This document shows positions 17,840 to 26,336 of a DNA stretch of 64,000 nucleotides, piece by piece. The DNA is from Streptomyces sp. NBC_00273 (GTDB lineage Bacteria > Actinomycetota > Actinomycetes > Streptomycetales > Streptomycetaceae). The notes below the pieces were generated by a model that was given only the letters and a program-made list of their open reading frames with translations, did not search any database and was not told the DNA's origin. The position numbers and the translations under genes are program-made. Each line of letters begins with the position of its first letter. Position 1 is the first letter of the stretch. Location of the stretch: NCBI RefSeq assembly GCF_036178145.1, contig NZ_CP108067.1, positions 372,001 to 436,000 on the forward strand, in the 5' to 3' direction.

Positions 17840-19159
17840 ATGGCACACGACGACCAGTTCACCGCCCTTGGGCCGCCATCGGCCAGTTCGGGATTCCCGC
17901 GTTCGGCATTCTCGACCAAGGCCACCGGCATGGTCTACGGGGGAAACGTGCAGGGCGTGAGGGCCGGCCTGTACGCCGAGAGCTCGCGCGGCGCGACACC
18001 GATCGCGAGGCTGATGTCGAGGGTGTAGGCGTTTTCGGTGTGGGTGACAGTTTCGGCATCTTCGGGAAGACCGCGCCCAGCCCTGGACGCCCAGGCATCG
18101 CCGGGCTGTTCGGCCAGCACAACCGGGGTGGTGTCGGTGCTATCGGGGCCACGATGCGGGGCGGCATCGGCGTCGTGGGCACGAGCGTGCAGGCGCTGGC
18201 CAACCCGCTGGAGACGTTCGGTTCCGGCCCCGGGCCGGGCGACGGGTCCGGAACCGGGGTGCTCGGCACGAGCGGCAACGGCGTCGGCGTCGGCGTGCAC
18301 GGCATCAGCCACTCCGCCGAAGGCGTCCATGGCGAGAGCGCCCAAAGCGATGCCGTGGTGGGCCACAGCACCGGCGGACGAGGCGGACGTTTCCAGTCCG
18401 GCCGCACGGCCGCCGGTACCCCAATCGGCCTGATCGGCCTGGTTCCCCAGCCGCTGTCGGTTTCCGGCCGGATCACCGCCTCTCCCACGATGTACGTCAG
18501 CACGGCGCTGGAATTGCTGCCCGCCGAGGGCAGCGGGGGCGACCTGCTCGTCACCCAGTCTGATGACGGCACTTGCGCGTTGTGGTTCTGCACGAACTCC
18601 GCCCGACAGGACCGCCGCGCAGTCTGGCGAGAAGTACTGCTCGGCCCTCCGCCGGTACCGCAGGCGGTGGAATTGGTCGACTGGACCGTGGCCGAGGGTG
18701 ACCCCGCGACGGGAACCGCACGGGGGACTTGGCACGGTGCCGATGTGCGGCTGGTGGGGCCAATGGGCACCGGCAGCGCTGTCGACGGGTCCTTCGGCGG
18801 ATTCTCCTCCAACGCGTTCACTCCGTCGTTGCCATCCAGCGATGCTCTGGAGATCCGCGGCGGAACCGCACGCCTTCACTCTTACCTTCGCGGCTGCCAT
18901 CAAGGACCCGGTGCTGTATCTCGCGTCGATGGGTTCGATCATGCAGTTCCCCGCCGGGACAGAGGTGACCTTGGTGAGCGGGCAAGGGATGAGCGTGTCC
19001 GGAAGCACCGTGACAGGTCTGGCTGGACCGGTCGACTCGAACGGAACCATCAGGCTTACGGGCGTGTTCACCACAATCTCGTTCACTGCCACGACGAATG
19101 TCCCCACGCCGGGGGTCATCGATGGGATCCTCCTGCAGATCGGTGGTCTCCCGACGTAG
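17840..19159 (+). pseudogene. Glycine-repeat (GVxG) surface or fibre-like protein, twice frameshifted
   Basis: ATG at 17840 has a strong GGAGGT ribosome site. The first frame gives MAHDDQFTALGPPSASSGFP up to GLYAESSRGATPIA. A shift near 18005-18020 leads to VEGVGVFGVGDSFGIFGKTA and GAIGATMRGGIGVVGTSVQA, a series of G-V-x-G/A-x-S/T turns as in beta-helical fibre proteins. A globular part follows (YVSTALELLPAEGSGGDLLV, AVELVDWTVAEGDPATGTAR). A second shift near 18865-18880 leads to HAFTLTFAAAIKDPVLYLAS and a C-terminal beta domain ending at 19159. Reconstituted length is about 440 residues. The family occurs in actinomycetes without known function. Confidence 0.55.
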
Positions 19160-20183
19160 CGCCATCGTCGTCGCAGGAGCCCCCTCCAGCGGGCGGCACA
19201 CAAGCGGGGCCCGCACGGCGGTCCAGGACCCGGGGTCCGCCCCAGGCAGGCAGAGGAGAACGGCAAGGCGTGCCCGGGACGGCGGGTCGGGTGCCGGCGG
19301 GTCGGCGACTTGTCCGGTGTGTCTGACTGCAACGTCGTCGTCCACCGCCACGCCCACGCCTGGCCAGGGGGCAGCAGATGATCGACCAGACGGAGATCGG
19401 GGAGCGCGTCCAGGACGCGTACGGCAGGACCGGGATCGTGCGGGACATCGACACCGCATGGGAGGACCCCTCCGACCCACCCGGCGGCCGCCGACGGCAC
19501 GTGGTGCGATCATCTCGCCGGACCTGCTCTCCCGGTCGAGGTCACCGGCAGGTGCGAGGTACGCCGTCGGACCGTAGCGCCTCAGCACCACACGGAAGTC
19601 CATGTCGTCCCACCTCGCCGCGATCGGCAGGCTTGATGCATGCCTGCCCGAAACCGGGCAGCAGATGGCGCCCGAAACGATGGTCACGCTGCTCGGGACT
19701 CATCCGCAAGCCACCCCGCCGGGCCCAAGCCGTCGCGTCAGCGGTGAGATCCACGTCTTCAGCCATCGGACCGGTGCGTCGAGATCCTGGCGAGCCAGGT
19801 GTCCGGGCTCGTGCCAAGACCTGTTCCATCCAGTCCAGTGCGGTGCCTGCGTTGTCATACAACAAAGCAGCGCGAGACACCTTCGACCGCTATCAACCGT
19901 TCACGGTCGCCTTGGACGACGGGGACGGCGAAGTACCACACGCTCGGCTGCCCGTCAGCCCCGAACGGAAGGGCGGCCGCGATGACCGACAACACCGCGA
20001 GGAATGCCAGAGGGGCGGGAAGGGCTTGCCCCCGCCCCCCTGGGTCATCAGTCGAGCCTGGACGCCTCGACGCTGTTCACGCCTTCCCGAACTCTCCGAC
20101 GGTGATGTCGGCCTGCTGTGAGTTCACTGCGGCCTGACGTCTCCTTGGTGTTGCCAGCCGGGGAGGTTCACTTGCGTCGCTGC
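19160..20183. pseudogene. Patchwork of small gene fragments
   Basis: No intact gene. Three scraps are visible. (1) 19378-19500 plus: MIDQTEIGERVQDAYGRTGI VRDIDTAWEDPSDPPGGRR, the N-terminus of a short Streptomyces protein type, cut off. (2) 19530-19603 minus: MDFRVVLRRYGPTAYLAPAG DLD, the first strand of a STAS anti-sigma antagonist. (3) 19860-20040 minus: PAPLAFLAVLSVIAAALPFG ADGQPSVWYFAVPVV, a membrane-protein piece. They lie head-on without spacers, as expected from repeated deletion. Confidence 0.4.
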
Positions 20184-20477
20184 CTAGTACGACAGGTCCT
20201 TCTGCTCTGTGATCAGGCGACCAGCGATGTGTAGGTTGCCGTCGGAGTCGAGTACCGCGATGACCTTCTTCGTGGAGCCGTGGTGGGTCGTGAAGTAGAT
20301 CTTGTCCGCCTCCTGCGAGGTGGAGTAGTTCGTGTTCACCGAAAGTTCGATGCTCACCGGAGAGCTGATGAGCACATCCTTTGAGGTCGGGGTGATCTGG
20401 TTCTGCCGCAGTTTGATACGGCCGTGGTTGTCACCCTCGTCCCAGTCCGACGCCACCCCGAGATCGATCTCAGCCAT
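20184..20477 (-). CDS. Short hypothetical protein, 97 residues
   Basis: Starts MAEIDLGVASDWDEGDNHGR at ATG 20477 with GGAGGGGAAAC upstream. The sequence is beta-rich: IKLRQNQITPTSKDVLISSP, VSIELSVNTNYSTSQEADKI, YFTTHHGSTKKVIAVLDSDG, NLHIAGRLI. It resembles a short streptomycete-only family (possibly DUF6342) but I cannot confirm that from sequence alone. No signal peptide. Its GC content is lower than its neighbours, and the upstream region 20640-20720 is unusually AT-rich. Confidence 0.7.
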   Translation of the reverse strand: MAEIDLGVASDWDEGDNHGRIKLRQNQITPTSKDVLISSPVSIELSVNTNYSTSQEADKIYFTTHHGSTKKVIAVLDSDGNLHIAGRLITEQKDLSY

Positions 20478-20935
20478 GAGGTTTCCCCTCCAGTTCCGGC
20501 GGGCCGTTTCCTCTGGCGGGCTCCGGCCGCGTCGTTCCGTACACGAAGCCCGACAAGACGCGCCCACTCCCGAGTGAAAGAACTTCCTCGGTTGGATGAC
20601 ATGTGGCATCACCCGACCGGTTAGGAGCCTACGCAGCTCGGTCACCCGACGGGGACAGATTCCGAAAATCGTCATTTTATATTGCAGGATGACCATTTTT
20701 GATCAAATCGGTCACTGTGGTTGGAGTGCCGAATGCCCTGAAGGCTCACCGGACCCCCCTCCGTGTCGAGCCGGGCGAAGGCGGCGGGCCGGCGCACACT
20801 GAGGAGGCTCGTATCCCGCCTCCGGTCAAACCGCACTTCAGCAGCGTGACCGAACCGTGCAACTCTCTGCGGAATCAACGTCGATGTCGCCACCGGATCG
20901 CTCGATGGCGTGCACCGTCCGCCGCGCATACGGCG

Positions 20936-20971
20936 CGGCCCCGGCGCTCCGTTTCCGGAGTGCCGGGGCCG
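20936..20971. terminator. Strong hairpin, probable terminator
   Basis: A 16-bp stem (20936-20951 with 20956-20971; one G-T wobble) closes a TTTC loop. It lies about 150 bases beyond the end of the minus-strand replication-relaxation pseudogene. There is no U tract, which is normal for actinomycete terminators. Apart from this hairpin I see no gene in 20478-21117. Confidence 0.6.
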
Positions 20972-21117
20972 AAGACGGTCCGGTCGTACTGCCCCAGAGC
21001 GCTCTGGGCACCGGCCCTGACCCGCGCACCCATGTCGGCGCGGACTGCCCATGACCTTAGCCGCCCGCCCGGGACTGGCGGGCCCGGCCGGGCAGAGAGC
21101 CGGCCGGACCCACGGCT

Positions 21118-21920
21118 TCATCGCGCCCTAGGCAGCGCGGCCAGGGCGAGGCGTTCCTCGTCGTGGCCGTTGCCTCCGACCCGGCGCGCCCGCTCCTGGA
21201 AGGCGGCCTCCCTCGTGGTCGGTGCCGCACGACGCGGGGCTGGGGTAAAGACGAACTGGACCGCCGAGAAGGGCCGCTCCAGGGACGGCCCGGAGTAGGT
21301 CTCCTGCCAGTGACTACGCGGCGCGCAAGCGGCGTTCCCGCGGCCGGACGCCGGCGCGTTGCGGTAGGCGTCGTAGCGCTCCAGCTAGGCGACCAGGCGG
21401 GCGTAGGACATCGTGCGGTCGATCTCCACGAACGCGCTAGAGCCGTCGGGTACCACGTTCCCGGCCGGGGCGGAGTGGGCGACTTCCACCCGCCAGTCCG
21501 CATGGTCGGCCACCTCCGCCTGGTGGAAGGCGGCGACGGTGTCGACCAGGGCGAGGCCGTGCTCCCGCAGGCCCGTCTTGCTGGCCGCGCGCCTGCCCGT
21601 GGTCCGGCCGGCCAGGGCCGGGGATCGTCAAGCAGGTTGCGCAGCGCCGGCGTACGTGGTCGGTGCCCTGCTGGTGCGACAGCAGTCTGACGATCACCGT
21701 CGACGGGTGTCCGATTTCGCCTTGACTACCCCTGGACCGGGCCGGTTTGTCCGTGGCCGACACCACACCGCCCGGCCGTCCGGTCAGCCGAGCCAGTCCG
21801 AGGACCTTGAGCCGGTTCCGCTCGCCTGCCGCCGTCGGCACCAACGGGGCAGTGCGGCTGCAAGCACCAGGGTGGCGAACTGGCCCATCCCGACCAAGCG
21901 TCAGTTCTCCGGCTCGTCCG
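21118..21920 (-). pseudogene. Replication-relaxation family protein, broken
   Basis: The minus strand encodes in shifting frames ANRLKVLGLARLTGRP-like sequence, KTGLREHGLALVDTVAAFHQ, AEVADHADWRVEVAHSAPAG, VPDGSSAFVEIDRTMSYARL and, after an in-frame TAG at 21385-21387, LERYDAYRNAPASGRGN, SHWQETYSGPSLERPFSAVQ FVFTPAPRRAAP and GGNGHDEERLALAAL. This is the replication-relaxation family of actinomycete plasmids and integrative elements. The amber replaces a lysine-like position (AAG to TAG), and the upstream winged-helix half is scrambled by frameshifts. It marks an old plasmid-like insertion. Confidence 0.7.
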
Positions 21921-22292
21921 ATCCTGCTCCGCCGTGGGCCCCCACTCTCCACCCAGTGCGCACGATGTCGGCCACTTCCACCCGGTAGAGCGCACAGCTG
22001 GGCGGGAGTGGACGCCACTGAGCCTCCGCCAACTGAAGGCGCTGGTCGAAGGGCTGGTGTGCCGGTCTGTCGGGTGCTCCGGCTGGTCGTGGTCGGCAGT
22101 CTGTGGAGAAGATGGTCTTACAGAGCGGTCGGTTCGCGTAGTGCGCGCGTTTGTCGCTCGTGCAGGAGCAGCTGACCGCCGCCCCGAGGCCCCTTCTGCG
22201 TCGGCCCAGGTGCGGGGCAGGGGGCCGTAGCCCACCGGTGGGCAGGCCTGCCGCGCCCGACCGGAGGCCCGCCCCCGCCCGGCCCACCGAGC
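21921..22292. other. Eroded DNA upstream of the replication-relaxation pseudogene
   Basis: Probably the former N-terminal half of that gene and its leader. Open frames on both strands here have no domain I can recognise; one minus-strand frame ends EVADIVRTGWRVGAHGGAGS. Confidence 0.35.
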
Positions 22293-23015
22293 TCAGTTGC
22301 TCAGGCGCGCCAGCAGGGCTGGGTGGTCGGTGAGAGCGGTTCGGAGCAGCTGGCGGGCGAAGGGCGCGTACTGGCCGCTCTCGGCGGGCGTCCAGTCGAT
22401 CGGCCCGAAGGGCGGCTCGGGGTCGTACTCGATGAACAGCTGGACCATCCGTGCGACCTCCTCACCGGCGAGGCGGCCGACAAGATGCAGAGCCATGTCG
22501 ATACCGGCCGAGACGCCGGCCGCGGTGATGAAGCGCCCGTCCTCGACCCAGCGTCGGGGGACCGGCGTTGCCCCGAAGCGGGTGAGCAGGTCTCGGTACA
22601 TCCAGTGCGTGGTGGCCTGGCGGCCTTCCAGGAGCCCTGCCGCCGCGAGCAACAGCGATCCGGTGCACACCGAGCCGACGACCTCGGAGCGCGATGCCGT
22701 TTCGCGCAGGTTCTGCAGGAGATTCTCGTCGGCCATTGCGGCAAGGGTGGGGACGAGGCCGCCGGGCACGATCACCGCGCATGGATCCGCCATCTCCTCG
22801 AAGGTGTGGCTGGGCACCAGAGACAGCGGGGTGTCGCTTCCCATCGGCTCGATCCGCTCGCCGACCACGACGGTGCGGTAGCCGGGGACCAGTTCGGACA
22901 ACGCGGCGAAGACCTGCAGCGGGCCGACGATGTCCAGCGGGGTGAGGCCCGGGTACAGCACGAAGGCGATGGTCTTCACCGGTGCCTCGGACGGCGCGGG
23001 CGGGGTTTCGGTCAT
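22293..23015 (-). CDS. DJ-1/PfpI-family protein, isonitrile-hydratase-like
   Basis: 240 residues beginning MTETPPAPSEAPVKTIAFVL. The class I glutamine-amidotransferase-like fold is shown by YPGLTPLDIVGPLQVFA, the nucleophile elbow GSVCTGSLLLAAAGLLEGRQ and TTHWMYRDLLTRFG, then FITAAGVSAGIDMALHLVGR. This pattern is shared by isonitrile hydratases and the sensor domains of GlxA regulators. The start at 23015 has AGGAGACTC upstream. Divergent by 170 bases from a GlxA-type regulator that has the same fold, so they probably form a regulator/enzyme pair. The substrate is unknown. Confidence 0.85.
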   Translation of the reverse strand: MTETPPAPSEAPVKTIAFVLYPGLTPLDIVGPLQVFAALSELVPGYRTVVVGERIEPMGSDTPLSLVPSHTFEEMADPCAVIVPGGLVPTLAAMADENLLQNLRETASRSEVVGSVCTGSLLLAAAGLLEGRQATTHWMYRDLLTRFGATPVPRRWVEDGRFITAAGVSAGIDMALHLVGRLAGEEVARMVQLFIEYDPEPPFGPIDWTPAESGQYAPFARQLLRTALTDHPALLARLSN

Positions 23016-23132
23016 GACGAGTCTCCTGAATCGATCGGTGGTGGTCGCGGGCTGGCGGTGAACCGCCGCACTGGCGACTCCGACGACTCTCACCCACAGC
23101 TGCCGCCGGAGGGGAAAATCTGCGGACCCGAT

Positions 23133-23168
23133 GTCCGAAATCCTGGGATGCCTGTCCTACAGTCGGAC
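23133..23168. promoter_or_regulatory. Possible operator dyad in divergent promoter
   Basis: GTCCGA at 23133-23138 and its exact complement TCGGAC at 23163-23168 are separated by 24 bases, close to the regulator start at 23186. An AraC-type protein could bind such spaced half-sites. Six-base arms are short, so this is tentative. Confidence 0.3.
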
Positions 23169-23185
23169 TAGATAGTGTCGAACGC

Positions 23186-24217
23186 ATGACGACAACTGTC
23201 CGCCACCGCGTGGTGGTCGTGGCCTACGACGATGTGGAGCTGGTGGAGGTAGCCTGCGTGACCAGCGCCTTCGACGGTGCGAACCGCCTCCATGCGAGTC
23301 CGCCCTACGAGGTCCGCCTGGTCACCCCGCAGGGCCGCCCGGTGCGCTGCTCCTCAGGACTGGTCCTGGGCGCGCAGGCCGCCCTGGAACGTACCCGCGG
23401 CCCGGTCGACACGCTTCTGGTCGTCGGCGGGCCGGGCCACGCCGCGGCGGCGCAGAACACTCGGCTGGTTGAGCACGTGCGTCGCCTGGCCGGAATCAGC
23501 CATCGCGTCGCGTCGGTATGCACGGGCACGAGCGTGCTGGCGGCCACCGGGCTGCTCGACGGCAGGCGCGTCACGACCCACTGGGCGTACGCGCGCAACC
23601 TCGCGCAGCGTCACCCGGCCGTCCACGTCGACGCCTCGCCGCTGTACCTTCGCGACGAGCACGTCTGCACCTCGGCCGGCGTCACCGGGGCGCTGGACCT
23701 CACCCTCGCGTTCATCGAGGAGGACCACGGCCCGGCCCTCGCCCGGATGCTGGCCCGGATGATGGTGACCTACCTCCAAAGACCGGGCAATCAGGCCCAG
23801 ATCAGTATGTTCGTCGGCGCACCGGCTCCCGAGGACGGGACTGTGCAAAGGACCGTCGAGCACATCACCGGACACCTCGACGGCGACCTCAGCGCCACCA
23901 CGCTCGCCACGTACGCGGGAGTCAGCGGACGTCATCTGGCCCGGCTGTTCCTCGACGACCTCGGGCAGACCCCAGCCCAGTTCGTACGCACCGCCAGAGC
24001 CGAGGCGGCCTCGCAACTCCTCGTCTCCACAGCCCTGCCGCTGGCCTCCATTGCGAGGCGCTGCGGGTTCAGCTCCGCCGAGACGATGAGGCAGTTGTTC
24101 CTGCAGCACTACGGAACCACACCCAGCCAGCACCGCACGGTCCACAGCGCTTCCCGGAGCGCACCCACAGCGGGGCGCCATGATCAATCGCAGCCGCTGG
24201 AGATCGACATGACGTGA
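23186..24217 (+). CDS. GlxA-type transcriptional regulator (DJ-1/PfpI + AraC HTH)
   Basis: 343 residues. Residues about 8-175 form a DJ-1/PfpI domain (VVVVAYDDVELVEVACVTSA, ASVCTGTSVLAATGLLDGRR). Residues about 215-315 form an AraC/XylS double HTH (TTLATYAGVSGRHLARLFLD, PLASIARRCGFSSAETMRQL, YGTTPSQHR). The nucleophile cysteine is retained, though in this family the domain usually senses rather than catalyses. ATG at 23186 follows the divergent intergenic region shared with the hydratase-like gene. Likely activator of that gene, by analogy. Confidence 0.92.
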   Translation: MTTTVRHRVVVVAYDDVELVEVACVTSAFDGANRLHASPPYEVRLVTPQGRPVRCSSGLVLGAQAALERTRGPVDTLLVVGGPGHAAAAQNTRLVEHVRRLAGISHRVASVCTGTSVLAATGLLDGRRVTTHWAYARNLAQRHPAVHVDASPLYLRDEHVCTSAGVTGALDLTLAFIEEDHGPALARMLARMMVTYLQRPGNQAQISMFVGAPAPEDGTVQRTVEHITGHLDGDLSATTLATYAGVSGRHLARLFLDDLGQTPAQFVRTARAEAASQLLVSTALPLASIARRCGFSSAETMRQLFLQHYGTTPSQHRTVHSASRSAPTAGRHDQSQPLEIDMT

Positions 24218-24519
24218 GGCACGGAGTGCTCCGCACAGCGCGCACCGGACGTACGTCACCGCGACCGGGGGCGCGCATCCCGAACGACGGCTGCTCCATC
24301 TCCACGCCAGGCCCAACGCGGCGGCGTCACGCCGCACGCGCTGTGCCGGCCGGCTTGTGCGCGAGGGACGGGCAGCGGCGTTTCGGACGCAGCCGGTGGG
24401 CTTCCGGACGAATGGACCGGCACCACACGGGGTACGGCAAATGATGTCACTACCTGGCGTGGTGATCGTTGGCGTTGTGGCATCCTGCGGCCTCGATGGC
24501 TGGTCAGGAGTGTGCGTTC
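24218..24519. other. Intergenic, no gene seen
   Basis: About 300 bases between the GlxA-type regulator and a decayed gene. No recognisable coding or repeat structure. Confidence 0.4.
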
Positions 24520-25227
24520 GGTAGCGCACGAGGAGAGAGACGTAGGAGAAAAGGTCCAGGAGGACGACCAGAACCTGTGGCGGGCGAGGTACACCTCCGA
24601 GGAGGGTTGGAGCCCCGGGGTCGTCTTCGCCGGCCACCTCAGCGCGGCGGCCCCCGCCCCCTCGCTGAAGTGAACGGCGCGCTCTACTGCGCCCACCGCG
24701 GCGCCCGCAAGGAGGACAACAATCAGCTTCCGCTGCGCTGGACCTCCTTCACACCAGCGGCGAGCAAGCCGTTCATCGCCGCCTTGGAGAAGGCGGCGAA
24801 GCCTCCGGCCGAGGGGGCCACCGAGGAGCAGGAAGCCCAGCGGCAGAAAGACATCCGGGGCGCGGCCGAGGCCTTGGAGCAGGCCCGGAAGCGGACGCCC
24901 GACATCCCCGCCGGCGTCTTCGAGGGCACCACGACTTTCGGGTCGTTCGACGCGGAGCGCCTGGACCGGATCGCCGAAGTGCACGGGTTCCCGAGGGTGG
25001 AGAAGCCCGCGCTGGTCGACGACAACGGCACCCTGCGGATGGTCTACCCCCGGTCCGGTGGCGGCCCGTCCGGCAGTAAGACGTCGCTGCGGGAGAACCA
25101 CCTGACCGACAGGCGCGCCGCCGACTGGCTGCTGTGCTGGTCACGCGCCAAAGGAGCGAGGTGGACACGCACTTTCCCGTACGCCCCGAGCCTGGCCGTG
25201 TTGTCTGCCCGTGCTCGGCTGCCGTAA
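24520..25227 (+). pseudogene. Frameshifted hypothetical with lectin-like propeller motif
   Basis: A first frame (EKVQEDDQNLWRARYTSEEG WSPGVVFAGHLSAAAPA) stops at TGA near 24671. A second frame picks up LAEVNGALYCAHRGARKEDN NQLPLRWTSFTPAASKPFI. P-A-L-A-x-x-N-G-x-L-Y-C-x-H-R-G is a repeat signature I associate with beta-propeller, tachylectin-like proteins of streptomycetes. A helical Glu/Ala-rich insert and a C-terminal portion (RLDRIAEVHGFPRVEKPALV) follow. The start is not clear. Decayed or missequenced by one base near 24660-24675. Confidence 0.4.
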
Positions 25228-25240
25228 GCAGTCGGGGACT

Positions 25241-25816
25241 TCACCAGCGACGATCCGGAGCGTGAGGTCGGGTCGTCACTGGTTCGAGCCGCAGGCGCTG
25301 GGCCGGCCAGGGTGGTGACTCCGGCGGGCCGAACCAGATCCGGACGTCCTGCCCAGTACGAACCGGCAGGGCCGGGTAGTCGTTCTCGGCGTGCTCGGTG
25401 CGGTGCAGTGCATGGCACGGGCGCAGGTACCGCGCGGCGTACGCGTCGAAGGCGACGGCGTCGGACTGATGGCAGACGGTCGCGAGGACCTCATGAGTGC
25501 CCGGCTCCGGTGTGAAGCCCGGGCCGCGCAGCAGCAGGACGTCGTCGCTGTCGATCATGGTGGCGTTGGCCGCGTCGCGGTGCTCCCTCCAGACCGGGCC
25601 GGTGTAGAAGGCCTCCAGCGAGCGTCGGCGGCGCGTCATGTCGGGGAACGAGCGCAGCCAGACGAAGCGGTCCGGGTCGTCCAGATCGCGGAACCGGCCG
25701 CCGACGGTGATGCCGACCGACTGTTGGCCGGTCACGAACTCACGTTCGAACAACTCGATCAGCGTCTCCCGGGCTCCGGGGTGGAGCGTGTACTGCCGGA
25801 ATTCGACGATGCTCAT
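25241..25816 (-). CDS. NIPSNAP-family protein
   Basis: 191 residues beginning MSIVEFRQYTLHPGARETLI ELFEREFV, the typical NIPSNAP start. A ferredoxin-like repeat continues with FRDLDDPDRFVWLRSFPDMT RRRRSLEAFYTGPVWREHRD. The start codon overlaps the stop of the upstream gene (ATGA at 25813-25816), so the two are translationally coupled. Function of bacterial NIPSNAP proteins is undefined; some act as small dimeric enzymes or ligand binders. Confidence 0.85.
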   Translation of the reverse strand: MSIVEFRQYTLHPGARETLIELFEREFVTGQQSVGITVGGRFRDLDDPDRFVWLRSFPDMTRRRRSLEAFYTGPVWREHRDAANATMIDSDDVLLLRGPGFTPEPGTHEVLATVCHQSDAVAFDAYAARYLRPCHALHRTEHAENDYPALPVRTGQDVRIWFGPPESPPWPAQRLRLEPVTTRPHAPDRRW

Positions 25817-26280
25817 GCGCCGACATGCCCGGTGCGGGTGAGGTCCATGCTCCAGTTGAGCTCCCAGGTGCGGCCGCCGTCGGAGGAGAACTCCTGCTCC
25901 CAGCGGGCGGTGTCCGGGCCGAGGCGGTACCAGGTGAAGTGCACCCCGATCGGGCGGCCGTCGTAGGTGTCCTCGCCGTGGAAGTCCCCGCGGTCGCCGG
26001 TGAAGCCGCCGACCACCGGCGGATCCAGGCGGCCCGTCCGGCTGTCGGACCAGTGGATCGACCAGCGCCTCGTCTCGTGGTCGAACAGGCGCAGGGTCAC
26101 GCCCTGGCGGCCGAGCGTGGGGAAGGTGATCTCGTCGATGTTGCCGGCACCCCCGAACAGCGGCCGGACCACCGCGTGCCCGGAGAACTCCGCCCAAGTG
26201 GCAGGGCCTGAGCCGAGCGGTGCGGTGAGGCGGCGGTTGGCCACGTCCCAGGAACCGTGCAGGAAGTCGAAGTCGTTCAT
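25813..26280 (-). CDS. DUF1579-like hypothetical protein
   Basis: 155 residues beginning MNDFDFLHGSWDVANRRLTA. The opening FDFLHGSWD, then GGAGNIDEITFPTLGRQGVT LRLFDHETRRWSIHWSDSRT, is typical of DUF1579-type lipocalin-like proteins. ATG at 26280 is preferred over the upstream in-frame start at 26289. First gene of a coupled pair with the NIPSNAP gene, divergent from a WYL regulator 56 bases away. Confidence 0.75.
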   Translation of the reverse strand: MNDFDFLHGSWDVANRRLTAPLGSGPATWAEFSGHAVVRPLFGGAGNIDEITFPTLGRQGVTLRLFDHETRRWSIHWSDSRTGRLDPPVVGGFTGDRGDFHGEDTYDGRPIGVHFTWYRLGPDTARWEQEFSSDGGRTWELNWSMDLTRTGHVGA

Positions 26281-26309
26281 GCGCCGCACGCTAGGGGCAC
26301 TCCCCTGAC

Positions 26310-26326
26310 ATCCACTGTCAGTGGAT
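26310..26326. promoter_or_regulatory. Perfect palindromic operator
   Basis: ATCCACTG-T-CAGTGGAT is an exact 8-bp inverted repeat around one central base, located in the 56-bp gap between the WYL regulator gene and its divergent two-gene operon. Its position and symmetry make it the likely binding site of that regulator. Confidence 0.7.
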
Positions 26327-26336
26327 ACTGGGCAGC

